Source of the DNA: Intrasporangium calvum DSM 43043
GTDB lineage: Bacteria > Actinomycetota > Actinomycetes > Actinomycetales > Dermatophilaceae
Length of the DNA: 64,000 nucleotides
Assembly: GCF_000184685.1 (NCBI RefSeq)
Contig: NC_014830.1
Span: 186,001 to 250,000 of the forward strand
Reading direction: 5' to 3'
Position numbers and translations under genes: made by a program. Below are positions 52,476-61,239 of this stretch, piece after piece. The notes beneath the pieces are model-generated. The model worked only from the letters and a program-made list of their open reading frames with translations, had not been told where the DNA came from and made no database searches. Position 1 is the stretch's first letter, and every line of letters starts with the position of its first letter.

Positions 52476-52510
52476 CTACGTGTGGTAGTAGATACTACGG
52501 TATGTAGTAG
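52476..52510 (-). promoter_or_regulatory. Clustered TACTAC/GTAGTA dyads before cydA
   Basis: GTAGTA-GA-TACTAC (52485-52498) is a perfect 6-2-6 palindrome, flanked by ACTACG on the left and TGTAGTAG on the right, giving spaced half-sites over 35 bp. It is AT-richer than its surroundings and lies between divergent cydA and the GntR gene. It is a strong candidate operator for the BlaI-type repressor encoded in this cluster. Confidence 0.7.
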
Positions 52511-52514
52511 CCGG

Positions 52515-52526
52515 TATGCCGCTGAG
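52515..52526 (+). repeat. Dispersed 12-mer, intergenic copy (TATGCCGCTGAG)
   Basis: GAG variant directly beside the cydA operator cluster. Confidence 0.8.
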
Positions 52527-52633
52527 TTCCGTTCCGCGGGACGGTGGCCTTGGGCACCCTCCCGCCCTCCCCCTCGGCGGCGCCCAGGGGAGTTGGTTCA
52601 ATGAGGCATCGAGCCGAGCATCGGGAGGGCGTC

Positions 52634-53011
52634 ATGACTGGTCCGAACGACCTGAGCATCACCATCGACCCGGCATCGGCGGAGCCGCCCTTCGAGCAGG
52701 TCCGCGCCCAGCTCGCCGCCCTCATCCGCTCGGGCCGGCTCCTGCCCGGGGACCGGCTGCCCACGGTCCGGGCGCTCGCGGCCCACCTCGGGCTCGCGGC
52801 GAACACCGTGGCTCGCACCTACAAGGAGCTCGAGGCGGCCGGGCTCGTCGAGACCAGGGGACGGGCCGGCACCGTCGTCGCCTCGGGGGAGCACACGGCC
52901 GACGTCGCCCTGGCGGCGTTGGCCGCGAGGTACGCCGTAGCCGCCCGGGAGGCCGGCGTGGATGACGCGACCGCGGTCGACCTGGTCCGCTCGGCCCTCC
53001 GCAGCTCCTGA
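52634..53011 (+). CDS. GntR-family regulator, YtrA type
   Basis: 125 residues: the GntR winged helix ([60 protein letters not shown]) and only a short helical C-terminal extension, as in the YtrA subfamily. YtrA regulators often control adjacent ABC transporters, but none is next door here, so its target is unknown. ATG at 52634 with GGGAGGGC upstream. Divergent from cydA; it may share the intergenic region without regulating cyd. Confidence 0.85.
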   Translation: MTGPNDLSITIDPASAEPPFEQVRAQLAALIRSGRLLPGDRLPTVRALAAHLGLAANTVARTYKELEAAGLVETRGRAGTVVASGEHTADVALAALAARYAVAAREAGVDDATAVDLVRSALRSS

Positions 53012-53046
53012 CCCGGGTGGCGGTCCGACATGGGAGCATGTGGGCC

Positions 53047-54075
53047 GTGATCTACGAGCGCGTCGCCCGTCCGGCCCTGTTCCGCCTCGGTGGTGGCGAC
53101 CCTGAGATCGCGCACGAGCGGACCATCGGTGCGCTGACCGCGCTGGCCAAGGTCCCGCCGGCGGTGGCGGCGCTCCGCCGCCTCAACACCGTCGAGGCCC
53201 CACGGACCGTGTTCGGCGTCCGCTTTCCCGGCGTCGTCGGGCTCGCTGCCGGGATGGACAAGAACGGCGTGGCGCTCCGGGCCTGGCCGGCCCTCGGTTT
53301 CGGCCACGTCGAGGTCGGCACCGTGACCCGGCACGCCCAGCCCGGCAACCCCCGGCCCCGCCTCTTCCGGCTCCGCGAGAGCGGCGGGATCATCAACCGG
53401 ATGGGCTTCAACAACGACGGGGCCGAGGCCCTCGCGGCGCGGCTCACCGCCGTCGGGCCGCTCGGCGTGCCCCTCGGGATCAGCATCGGCAAGTCGAAGG
53501 TGACGCCGGTCGAGGACGCGGTGGAGGACTATCTCCACTCATTCCGGGCGCTGCGCCGCTTCGCCGACTACGTCGCGGTCAACGTCAGCAGCCCGAACAC
53601 TCCGGGACTGCGGGGGCTGCAGGACCGCGCCGCTCTCGACGAGCTCGTCGGGGCGCTGGCGGCCGAGGCGCAGGGCACCCCGCTGCTCGTCAAGATCGCG
53701 CCGGACCTGACGGACGAGGCGATCGGGGAGGTGCTGCAGGTCTGCGCGGACCACGGCGTCTCCGGTCTCATCGCGACGAACACGACGGTCTCCCGAGGCG
53801 GAGTCGCCGCCGCCGACCGGCCGGTGGCCGACGTGGAGACCGGCGGGCTCTCCGGGCGCCCCTTGACGGCGCGGGCCCGCGAGGTCGTCGCCTTCATCCA
53901 CCGCGAGGCGCCGGAGCTGCCGGTCATCGGCGTGGGCGGGATCTCGAGCGTCGACGACGCGCACCGGATGCTCGACGCCGGGGCGTCCCTCCTGCAGGTC
54001 TACACGGGTTTCATCTTCGGTGGTCCTCCGCTCATCCGGGCGATCAACCGCAGCCTCGCCCCCGCTGGGACCTGA
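53047..54075 (+). CDS. pyrD: Dihydroorotate dehydrogenase (quinone)
   Basis: Class 2, membrane-associated enzyme oxidising dihydroorotate to orotate with quinone in pyrimidine synthesis. FMN/orotate motifs: [53 protein letters not shown] and [15 protein letters not shown]. The serine nucleophile of class 2 is in the SSPNTPG loop. Start ambiguous: GTG 53047 gives [14 protein letters not shown], the usual class 2 N-terminus; ATG 53038 and GTG 53017 are in frame. Confidence 0.94.
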   Translation: MIYERVARPALFRLGGGDPEIAHERTIGALTALAKVPPAVAALRRLNTVEAPRTVFGVRFPGVVGLAAGMDKNGVALRAWPALGFGHVEVGTVTRHAQPGNPRPRLFRLRESGGIINRMGFNNDGAEALAARLTAVGPLGVPLGISIGKSKVTPVEDAVEDYLHSFRALRRFADYVAVNVSSPNTPGLRGLQDRAALDELVGALAAEAQGTPLLVKIAPDLTDEAIGEVLQVCADHGVSGLIATNTTVSRGGVAAADRPVADVETGGLSGRPLTARAREVVAFIHREAPELPVIGVGGISSVDDAHRMLDAGASLLQVYTGFIFGGPPLIRAINRSLAPAGT

Positions 54076-54094
54076 CGGGGGGGCACCCGGCGAG

Positions 54095-54106
54095 CTCAGC
54101 GGCATA
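54095..54106 (-). repeat. Dispersed 12-mer, intergenic copy (TATGCCGCTGAG)
   Basis: GAG variant in the 82-bp gap between convergent pyrD and paaK. Confidence 0.8.
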
Positions 54107-54157
54107 CGGCGGAGGGGACGGGCGAGGGGACGGGAAGCGCGTCCGCGTGTCCCACCC

Positions 54158-55471
54158 TCACCCCTTGGGGCGTTCGTCGACGATGCGCCGCGCCTTGCCG
54201 ATGGACCGCTCGATCGACCCCGGCGCTCGCACCTCGACCCGGCACGAGGTGCCGATGTTCGTCTTGATCTCGTGCTGCAGGTGACGGGCGATCGCGTCGG
54301 CGTCGGCGTCGCCGAGCGACTCCACCGGCTCGACGAGGACGGTCAGCTCCACCATCCGGCCGGGCTGGCGCAGCACGCACTGGAAGTAGGGGGACAGGCG
54401 CGGCTCGGCGAGGACGAACTCCTCGATCTGGGTGGGGAAGACGTTGACCCCCCGGATGATCATCATGTCGTCGGAGCGGCCGGTGACCTTCTCCATCCGG
54501 CGCATCGACGGGCAGGCCGTCCCGGGCAGGAGGCGGGTCAGGTCCCGGGTGCGGTAGCGGATGACCGGCATCGCCTGCCTCGTCAACGAGGTGAGGACGA
54601 GCTCGCCGAACTCGCCGTCGGGCAGGACCTCCTCGGTGACCGGGTCGATGATCTCGGGGTAGAAGTGGTCCTCCCACAGGTGCAGGCCGTCCTTCGTCGT
54701 GCCCGCCTCCTGGGCGACGCCGGGCCCCATGACCTCGGACAGGCCGTAGATGTCCACCGCGTCCATCCCCGTGCGCTCCTCGATCTCGCGGCGCATCGCC
54801 TCGGTCCACGGCTCCGCCCCGAAGATCCCGACGCGCAGGCTCGTCGACCGCGGGTCGATCCCCTCGGACTCCATCTGGTCGATGAGCGAGAGGAAGTAGC
54901 TCGGCGTCACGAGGATCACCGTTGCGCCGAAGTCCCGGATCAGCTGCACCTGCCGCTCCGTCATGCCGCCGCTGACGGGGACGACGGTGCCGCCGAGCCG
55001 CTCCGCCCCGTAGTGCGCGCCGAGCCCGCCGGTGAACAGGCCGTACCCGTAGGCGACGTGGATGATGTCGCCCGGGCCGCCGCCGGCGAAGCGGATCGAG
55101 CGGGCCATCAGGTCGGCCCACGTGTCGATGTCCTGCTTCGTGTAGCCGACGACCGTGGGGCGGCCGGTGGTGCCGGAGCTCGCGTGGATTCGCACGACCT
55201 CGGTCCGGGGCACGGCGAACATCCCGAAGGGGTAGTAGTCCCGCAGGTCGGCCTTGGCGAGGAACGGCAGCCTGCGGAGGTCGTCGAGCGACCGGATGTC
55301 GTCCGGCGTCAGGCCCTTCGCGTCGAACGCCGCCGTGTAGTGCGGGACGTTGGCGTATGCCGCTGAGATCGTCGCGCGCAGCCGCTCCGTCTGCAGGTGG
55401 CGCAGCTCGTCGACCGAGAGGGTCGGGATCTCGTGGTCGGGCAGGGCGGGGGCCGGTGACTCCGTCGTCAT
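54158..55471 (-). CDS. paaK: Phenylacetate-CoA ligase
   Basis: 437-residue adenylate-forming enzyme. Motifs are the AMP-binding loop HASSGTTGRPTVVGYT, VGIFGAEPWTEAM, DIYGLSEVMGPGVA and GRSDDMMIIRGVNVFPTQIE, all typical of PaaK. It activates phenylacetate or a related aryl acid with CoA. No other paa genes are near, so it is an orphan and might act on another aryl acid. ATG at 55471 preferred; an upstream TTG would add three residues. The dispersed oligomer (55356-55367) encodes Ser-Ala-Ala-Tyr near residue 36. Confidence 0.92.
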   Translation of the reverse strand: MTTESPAPALPDHEIPTLSVDELRHLQTERLRATISAAYANVPHYTAAFDAKGLTPDDIRSLDDLRRLPFLAKADLRDYYPFGMFAVPRTEVVRIHASSGTTGRPTVVGYTKQDIDTWADLMARSIRFAGGGPGDIIHVAYGYGLFTGGLGAHYGAERLGGTVVPVSGGMTERQVQLIRDFGATVILVTPSYFLSLIDQMESEGIDPRSTSLRVGIFGAEPWTEAMRREIEERTGMDAVDIYGLSEVMGPGVAQEAGTTKDGLHLWEDHFYPEIIDPVTEEVLPDGEFGELVLTSLTRQAMPVIRYRTRDLTRLLPGTACPSMRRMEKVTGRSDDMMIIRGVNVFPTQIEEFVLAEPRLSPYFQCVLRQPGRMVELTVLVEPVESLGDADADAIARHLQHEIKTNIGTSCRVEVRAPGSIERSIGKARRIVDERPKG

Positions 55472-55490
55472 GAGCCCCAATCAAACATCA

Positions 55491-55527
55491 AGTGGCCCCG
55501 CCGTCCACCTGTGGACGAGGGGCCACT
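55491..55527 (-). terminator. Hairpin terminator after the amino-acid ABC operon
   Basis: AGTGGCCCC (55491-55499) pairs with GGGGCCACT (55519-55527), and GTCCAC with GTGGAC inside. It lies 11 nt past the ATPase stop. Confidence 0.8.
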
Positions 55528-55537
55528 CGAACGGAGG

Positions 55538-56416
55538 TCAGGCGGGCTCGACCTGCTCCTGCTCCTGCTCGTCACGCCGTTCCTGCTGCTCCTCCGAGCG
55601 CATCCGGCGCAGGAAGGAGCGGGTCCGCTCCTGCTGCGGGTTGCTGATGACGTCCCGGGCGGTGCCTTCCTCGCAGACGACGCCGGCGTCCATGAAGACG
55701 ACGTGGTCGGCGACCTCACGCGCGAAGCCCATCTCGTGCGTCACGACGATCATCGTCATGCCGGCCTCGGCGAGGTCGCGCATGACGCGGAGCACCTCGC
55801 CGACGAGCTCGGGGTCGAGGGCCGACGTCGGCTCGTCGAAGAGCATCAGCTTGGGGTCCATGGCGAGGGCCCGGGCGATGGCGACGCGCTGCTGCTGGCC
55901 ACCGGAGAGGGCCCCGGGGTACGCCTTCGGCTTGTCCGCGAGACCGACGCGCTCGAGCAGCTCGAGGCCGCGGGCCCTCGCCTTGGCCTTGCTGACGCCC
56001 TTGACCTGCATCGGCGCCTCCATGACGTTCTCGAGGGCCGTCTTGTGCGGGAAGAGGTTGAACCGCTGGAAGACCATGCCGATGTCGCGACGTTGCGCCG
56101 ACACCTGCTTGTCGGTCAGGTGGTGCAGGTGTCCCTTCTCGTCCTCGCGGTAGCCCATGAGGTCGCCGTCGACCCAGATCCGGCCGCCGTCGATCGTCTC
56201 GAGCTGGTTGATGCAGCGCAGGAAGGTCGTCTTGCCGGAGCCGGAGGGGCCGAGCAGGACGACGACCTCGCCCCGGTGAACGGTCAGGTCGATGCCCTTG
56301 AGCACCTCGTTGCCGTGGAAGGACTTCGTCACGTTGACGGCGCGCACGAGCGGTTGGCTCCCGTCGGCGCGGGTCCGCTGGTCCGGCCGGCCCTGCTGGT
56401 TCGTCGTGGTCGTCAT
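55538..56416 (-). CDS. Polar amino-acid ABC transporter ATPase
   Basis: 292-residue GlnQ/GltL-type ATPase: Walker [19 protein letters not shown]-loop [20 protein letters not shown], signature [20 protein letters not shown], Walker [15 protein letters not shown] and switch VVTHEMGFA. Extra basic/acidic C-terminal tail ([14 protein letters not shown]). Third gene of SBP-permease-ATPase; its ATG overlaps the permease end. Uptake of glutamate, glutamine or a similar amino acid is likely, not proven. Confidence 0.92.
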   Translation of the reverse strand: MTTTTNQQGRPDQRTRADGSQPLVRAVNVTKSFHGNEVLKGIDLTVHRGEVVVLLGPSGSGKTTFLRCINQLETIDGGRIWVDGDLMGYREDEKGHLHHLTDKQVSAQRRDIGMVFQRFNLFPHKTALENVMEAPMQVKGVSKAKARARGLELLERVGLADKPKAYPGALSGGQQQRVAIARALAMDPKLMLFDEPTSALDPELVGEVLRVMRDLAEAGMTMIVVTHEMGFAREVADHVVFMDAGVVCEEGTARDVISNPQQERTRSFLRRMRSEEQQERRDEQEQEQVEPA

Positions 56417-57417
56417 CAGGCCCCTCCCATCCCGGCCGGGCGTGCCGCGCGCTTGGCCTGGGCCTTGCGCGCCTGGCGGCGGGTCTCGCCGAACCCGCGC
56501 CCGAAGTAGCGCTCGAGGTAGTACTGGCCGACCATGAGGACCGAGCAGACGATGAGGTACCAGCCGACCGCGGCGACGAGAGACGGCATGATCTGCAACG
56601 TGCGGGTGCCGATGATCCGGGTCTGGTTGAAGAGCTCCATCTGCACGGGGATCGCAGTGAGCAGCGAGGTGTCCTTGACCATGGCGATGGTCTCGTTGCC
56701 GGTGGGCGGCACGATGACGCGCATCGCCTGCGGCAGGACGATCCGGCGCATCGTCTTGCCCGAGCTCATGCCGAGAGCCTGCGCGGCCTCGGCCTGGCCC
56801 TTGTCGACCGACAGGATGCCGGCGCGGGCGATCTCGGCCATGTAGGCGGCCTCGGACAGACCGAGCCCGATGATGCCGAGGAAGATCCCGGTGCTGATCC
56901 CGGTGCTGAACCGGTTGACGTCGACCGTCGCGAAGGTCAGGTCGGTGCCCCACCCGAGCGACTCGGCGAGCTGTTGGCCGAAGGGCAGCCCCAGCGCGAG
57001 ATCCGGGTAGAGGTACCCGATGCTCCCCATCATGACGAGGAGCACGTAGCGGGGGATCGCACGGAAGAACCACGTGAAGACGAACGACACCCCTCGCAGC
57101 ACCGGGTTGGCCGAGAGGCGCATGACCGCGATCGCCACGCCGAAGACGACGCCGAGCACCATCGCCCCGGCCGTGCCGAGGAGGGTTCCCTTGAGGAGCC
57201 CCTCGAGGACCGGGTTGAAGTTCATGATCCGCAGCGCCTGCGGGAAGTTCCACCGCTCGTTCGTCAGGAACGAGCTCGCGACCATGGCGACGACGACGGC
57301 GATGGCCGCGAGGGCGACCCAGCGCCACGGGTGGGGGACCGGCCGGGCGTGGATCGCGCCCGGCCGGTCCTCGGTCCCGAGTGACACCTGAGGAGTCTGC
57401 TCAGGGGACACACTCAT
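56416..57417 (-). CDS. Polar amino-acid ABC transporter permease
   Basis: 333-residue HisM/GlnP-family permease with several membrane helices and the EAA loop [20 protein letters not shown] followed by [12 protein letters not shown] single permease presumably forms a homodimer. The start at [14 protein letters not shown] overlaps the binding-protein stop (ATGA). The N-terminus has a 60-residue extension with an extra hydrophobic segment ([18 protein letters not shown]). Basic C-terminus ([14 protein letters not shown]). Confidence 0.92.
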   Translation of the reverse strand: MSVSPEQTPQVSLGTEDRPGAIHARPVPHPWRWVALAAIAVVVAMVASSFLTNERWNFPQALRIMNFNPVLEGLLKGTLLGTAGAMVLGVVFGVAIAVMRLSANPVLRGVSFVFTWFFRAIPRYVLLVMMGSIGYLYPDLALGLPFGQQLAESLGWGTDLTFATVDVNRFSTGISTGIFLGIIGLGLSEAAYMAEIARAGILSVDKGQAEAAQALGMSSGKTMRRIVLPQAMRVIVPPTGNETIAMVKDTSLLTAIPVQMELFNQTRIIGTRTLQIMPSLVAAVGWYLIVCSVLMVGQYYLERYFGRGFGETRRQARKAQAKRAARPAGMGGA

Positions 57418-58331
57418 CAGGGGTTGACGGCGAAGTCCGTGATGCCACCGCTCTCGTTGCCCCACTGCTTGAGCACGGCGTCATACGTGCCGTCGGCCTT
57501 GAGCGCCTTGAGTGCGTCGGCGATCGCCTGGGCGAAGTCGGCCTGGTCCTTCGGGACGACGAAGCCGTAGGGGGCGGCGTCGTAGATGTCGCCGACCGCC
57601 TCGAGCTGGCCGTTCGTCTGCTTGACCGCGTAGAGCCCGATGGGGGAGTCGGCGAGCATCGCGTCGGTCTTGCCGGAGACGACGTCCGCGGTGACCTGGT
57701 CCTGCTTCTCCTGGACCACCAGGGTGATGTCGGGCTTGCCGGCGTCCTTGCAGGCCTTCTGCTTGAGCGGAAGGTCGTCGGTCTCCTGGACGGTGCCCTT
57801 CTGGACGCCGATCGTCAGGCCGCAGGCGTTGTTCGGGTCGACGTTCTTGGGGTTGCCGGTCTTGGCGACCCACTGGGTGCCGGCGTTGAAGTAGCTCACC
57901 ATGTTGACTTCCTTCTTGCGGTCGTCGTTGATGGTGAAGCTCGAGACTCCGGCGTCGTACTTGCCGCCGGTCACGCCGAGGATGATCGTGTCGAAGCCGG
58001 CGTTCTGGTACTCGGCCGTGACGCCCAGCTTGGCGGCGACGGCGTTGAAGAGGTCGACGTCCATCCCCTCGACGGTCTTGCCGTCGTTGCCGATGAACTC
58101 GTTCGGCGCATAGCTCGCGTCGATGCCGACGATGATCTTGCCGGCGCTCTTGATCTTGTCCGGAACCTTCTCGGCAAGGGCCGCGTCTGCCGAGCCGGTG
58201 GAGGCAGGGGTGCTGGCCGACGGGGAGCTGGGGGACCCGGAGCCCGGCTCGAGGCTGTCAGAGCCACAGGCCGAGAGGGTGAGCCCGACAGCAACCATGC
58301 CGGTTATGGCAAGGAGGGGCAAGCGACGCAT
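57417..58331 (-). CDS. Amino-acid ABC transporter substrate-binding lipoprotein
   Basis: 304-residue periplasmic-type binding protein anchored by lipid: signal with lipobox LTLSAC (Cys22) and a Ser/Pro/Gly linker. The SBP_bac_3 core begins KIIVGIDASYAPNEFIG, with VEGMDVDLFNAVAAKLG, YDAGVSSFTINDDRKKEVNM and the late APYGFVVPKD. Family members bind Glu, Gln, Asp or His; the Arg/Asp pocket suggests a polar amino acid. First gene of the operon. Confidence 0.93.
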   Translation of the reverse strand: MRRLPLLAITGMVAVGLTLSACGSDSLEPGSGSPSSPSASTPASTGSADAALAEKVPDKIKSAGKIIVGIDASYAPNEFIGNDGKTVEGMDVDLFNAVAAKLGVTAEYQNAGFDTIILGVTGGKYDAGVSSFTINDDRKKEVNMVSYFNAGTQWVAKTGNPKNVDPNNACGLTIGVQKGTVQETDDLPLKQKACKDAGKPDITLVVQEKQDQVTADVVSGKTDAMLADSPIGLYAVKQTNGQLEAVGDIYDAAPYGFVVPKDQADFAQAIADALKALKADGTYDAVLKQWGNESGGITDFAVNP

Positions 58332-58675
58332 GAGTGGTCCTTCCACGGTTCGGACGGGGGCGTCCGTGGTGCTGTTTGAGAACGCCGATACTGCCACCTT
58401 CCAGCGCGCGTGCCCATGGGCGCAACCGAACCGTTGTGTTGCGTCCGAGTTGAGCGAAATCCTCCCGCTGGACGGGCGGATGCGAGGAAACCGCCCACCG
58501 TCCGTTACCGTTGACCTCAGTGGCCCGCCCAGTTCTGCCTCGGGCCATCTCTTCTTGGTGGGACCCATCGCTCTCGCCCCAGTCGATTCGCTCTTGCGCC
58601 GCGACTGGCCCTCCGTCTCGGAGTGGCCTCGCGCCGGGCAGAACGACCATTCTCTGACCTCTGGAGTCCCCACCT
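58332..58675. other. Divergent promoter region, 344 bp
   Basis: No gene seen. It separates the amino-acid ABC operon (minus) from the DEAD-box helicase (plus). TTGACC near 58510 could be a -35 for the helicase, which then would have a leader of roughly 100-150 nt; long leaders are common for cold-regulated helicases. GACGGGGGCGTC near 58357 is a small dyad close to the lipoprotein start. No motif firm enough to name. Confidence 0.4.
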
Positions 58676-60262
58676 GTGTCCATCGACACGACTGACCTGA
58701 CCTTCGGCGCGCTCGGCGTGCCGTCCGCCCTCACCGCGGCGCTGGCCGACCTCGGCATCACGACGCCGACCCCGATCCAGGCCGCGACCCTCCCCGACTC
58801 GCTGGCCGGTCGCGACGTCCTCGGCCGTGGCCGCACCGGCTCGGGCAAGACGTACGCCTTCCTCCTGCCGATCGTGGCCCGTCTCGCCGCGGCGCCGACC
58901 CGGCGCAGCCCGGGCCGACCTCGTGCGCTCATTCTCGCCCCGACCCGTGAGCTGGCCACGCAGATCGACACGGCCCTGGCGCCGCTGGCCGCGACGGCCG
59001 GCCTCAACAGCCTGACGATCTTCGGTGGCGTGGGCCAGAACCCGCAGGTGCAGGGCCTGCGCCGCGGCGTCGACGTCGTCGTCGCCTGCCCGGGTCGTCT
59101 CGAGGACCTGATGGGCCAGGGCCACGTGTCCCTCGACTCGGTCGAGATCACCGTGCTCGACGAGGCCGACCACATGGCCGACCTCGGCTTCCTCCCCGGT
59201 GTCCGGCGGATCATGGACAAGACGCCGGCGACGGGCCAGCGGATGCTGTTCTCCGCGACGCTCGACGGCGCGATCAACGTCATCGTCAAGCGCTTCCTCA
59301 CCAGCCCCCGCACCCACGAGGCGGACTCGGCCCAGTCGCCGGTCTCCACGATGGCGCACCACGTCCTGCACGTCACCTCCGACGCGCACCTGGCGGTCAT
59401 CCTCGACCTCGCCGCGGCCCCGGGCCGCAAGGTCGTCTTCACGCGGACCAAGCACCGGGCCAAGAAGCTTGCCAAGCAGCTCAACTCGTCGGGAGTTCCG
59501 GCCGTCGAGCTGCACGGCAACCTCAGCCAGGGCGCGCGGACCCGCAACATGGACGACTTCCACAGCGGTCGGGCCCAGACGCTCGTCGCGACGGACATCG
59601 CAGCCCGCGGCATCCACGTCGACGACGTGGCGCTCGTCATCCACGCCGACCCGCCGGTCGAGCACAAGGCCTACCTCCACCGCTCGGGTCGCACCGCGCG
59701 TGCGGGGGCTGACGGCACGGTCGTGACGATGATGCTCGACGACCAGGTGCGCGACGTCCGTGACCTGACGCGCAAGGCCGGCATCAAGCCGACGACGACG
59801 CGCGTTGCGGTGGGACACCCCCTCCTCGTGGAGCTCGCTCCCGGTGAGCGGTCGTATGCCGCTGGGCTCGTCCGGGAGGCCGTCCCCACCGTGGGTGGTG
59901 GCGCTCGCAGACAAGGTGGATCCGGATCGTCCCGCGGGACCGGTGCTCGGGACGGGGCCGGGCAGGGTCGCGCCGGTGGCGGTCGGGCCGGTGGTGGTCG
60001 CGCCGGTGGTGGCCGCGGGGCGGGTCGGTCCGGTGGGTCCGCCGCTGCGGGCGGCTCCGGCTCCTCGGCCGCGTCCGGCAGCGGGCGCCGTGGTGGCAGT
60101 GGCAGCAGTGGCAGCAGTGCCGGTGCCCGCGCCGGGGCCGGCGGCAACGGTGGACGGGGCCGGCAGGGCGGCAGCGCCACGGTGTACTCGACGAGCTCCG
60201 GCGGTGGAGCAGCGGCGTTCTCGGCCGGCACCCGCGCCGGAAGCCGCCGCCGGGCCGGCTGA
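58676..60262 (+). CDS. DEAD-box RNA helicase with Gly-rich tail
   Basis: 528 residues. Q motif TTPTPIQAATLPDSLAG, motif I GRGRTGSGKTYAFLLP, Ia PTRELATQ, motif II VLDEADHMADLGF, motif III FSATLD, motif V ATDIAARGIHVD and motif VI HRSGRTARAG. The last 120 residues or so are a Gly/Arg/Ser/Ala low-complexity tail (GGGRAGGGRAGGGRGAGRSG) that should bind RNA loosely. Related to cold-shock/ribosome-assembly helicases. GTG start. The dispersed 12-mer (59855-59866) encodes Tyr-Ala-Ala-Gly exactly where the core ends and the tail begins. Confidence 0.93.
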   Translation: MSIDTTDLTFGALGVPSALTAALADLGITTPTPIQAATLPDSLAGRDVLGRGRTGSGKTYAFLLPIVARLAAAPTRRSPGRPRALILAPTRELATQIDTALAPLAATAGLNSLTIFGGVGQNPQVQGLRRGVDVVVACPGRLEDLMGQGHVSLDSVEITVLDEADHMADLGFLPGVRRIMDKTPATGQRMLFSATLDGAINVIVKRFLTSPRTHEADSAQSPVSTMAHHVLHVTSDAHLAVILDLAAAPGRKVVFTRTKHRAKKLAKQLNSSGVPAVELHGNLSQGARTRNMDDFHSGRAQTLVATDIAARGIHVDDVALVIHADPPVEHKAYLHRSGRTARAGADGTVVTMMLDDQVRDVRDLTRKAGIKPTTTRVAVGHPLLVELAPGERSYAAGLVREAVPTVGGGARRQGGSGSSRGTGARDGAGQGRAGGGRAGGGRAGGGRGAGRSGGSAAAGGSGSSAASGSGRRGGSGSSGSSAGARAGAGGNGGRGRQGGSATVYSTSSGGGAAAFSAGTRAGSRRRAG

Positions 60263-60295
60263 ACCCAGCACCCCCTCACCTCTCGCAGGGTCGAC

Positions 60296-60327
60296 GTGAT
60301 CGATCGAGCCCGTTCTCGATCGATCAC
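60296..60327. terminator. Bidirectional hairpin between convergent genes
   Basis: GTGATCGATCGAG (60296-60308) and CTCGATCGATCAC (60315-60327) form a perfect 13-bp stem with a 6-nt loop, 33 nt past the helicase stop and touching the RDD stop. Confidence 0.85.
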
Positions 60328-61151
60328 CTCGAATCGGGGAGGGCTCTTTCTCGCAGGGCCTGCTCGCGGTGCAACCGCTCGAGGTCCCGGCGGTAGCGCT
60401 CGGCCATCACCGCCGTGAGGATCGCCTCGGGGTCGTTCCCGGGCGGGGGCGGAGGAGCGACGAGCGGCAGCACCCGGGCCAGCAGCTGACGGCCCAGGGC
60501 CTGCCTCGCCTCCGGCACGAGGAGCCGGGCCCGGGGCAGGAACTGTCGGACGGCCACGGCCAGGTCAGCGGCCACCGGCGCGATGTCGGCTCGCCGGGCC
60601 CAGCCCTCCAGGGCGAGTGGCGCGACGGGTGGCAACGGCAGCTCCAGACGGCTTCGCTCGGCGATGACGTAGGTGCCGGCAGCGAGGTCCCCGAGCCGTT
60701 TCGTCCGGGCCGTGACGAGGGCGGCGATGACGGCCGCCACCCCGGTCAGCAGGTACACCTCGACCCACCCCACGAGAGCCCGGGCCAGCGCGTGCCGGAA
60801 CGAGATCGGTCCACCGTCGTCCCGCACGACCCGCAGCCCGGTGATGAGCTTGCCCAACGTCTTCCCGCGGGTCAGCGTCTCCGACACCGTGGGCACACCG
60901 ACGAGCACCGCGACGAAGGACACGATGACGGCCGTGCGTGAGACCGCCTCGGAGGACTGGCCGGTCAGGGCCCCGGCCGCGAAGAAGACGCCGACGAGCA
61001 GCCCGACGTGCAGCACGACGTCGATGAGGCCGGACAGGACGCGGGTGCCGATGCTCGCGACGGGCACCTCGAGCGCGACGCCCTCACCGGTCACCGACTC
61101 CTCGGGGGCGTAGCTCCGCGAGCCCTGCCTCGTCGGTGACCCAGCCGTCAT
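60324..61151 (-). CDS. RDD-family membrane protein
   Basis: 275 residues. The RDD domain (residues about 30-170) starts VASIGTRVLSGLIDVVLHV (Arg-Asp positions), with RGKTLGKLITGLRVV and TKRLGDLAAGTYVIAE. RDD proteins are membrane proteins of mostly unknown role, some linked to transport or stress. A charged C-terminal region (RYRRDLERLHREQALRERAL) follows. Divergent from the SpoIIM gene. Confidence 0.85.
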   Translation of the reverse strand: MTAGSPTRQGSRSYAPEESVTGEGVALEVPVASIGTRVLSGLIDVVLHVGLLVGVFFAAGALTGQSSEAVSRTAVIVSFVAVLVGVPTVSETLTRGKTLGKLITGLRVVRDDGGPISFRHALARALVGWVEVYLLTGVAAVIAALVTARTKRLGDLAAGTYVIAERSRLELPLPPVAPLALEGWARRADIAPVAADLAVAVRQFLPRARLLVPEARQALGRQLLARVLPLVAPPPPPGNDPEAILTAVMAERYRRDLERLHREQALRERALPDSR

Positions 61152-61178
61152 GGGAGGCAGCGTACGCACCCGACCCGG

Positions 61179-61190
61179 CCCAGCGGCATA
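61179..61190 (-). repeat. Dispersed 12-mer, intergenic copy (TATGCCGCTGGG)
   Basis: Exact copy between the divergent RDD and SpoIIM genes. In a longer frame it would read Tyr-Ala-Ala-Gly, but that frame is not used. Confidence 0.8.
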
Positions 61191-61239
61191 CGACCTCATG
61201 GCCGCAGGCCCAGCGGGGAGTGGGCTATATCGTGACCGC

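Noticed and set aside
3007-61190. 12-mer as a Neisseria-type DNA uptake sequence from contamination
   Set aside because: It shares ATGCCG with that signal but differs in the rest, and it is embedded in GC-rich actinobacterial genes in coding frame. Only a functional analogy could hold.
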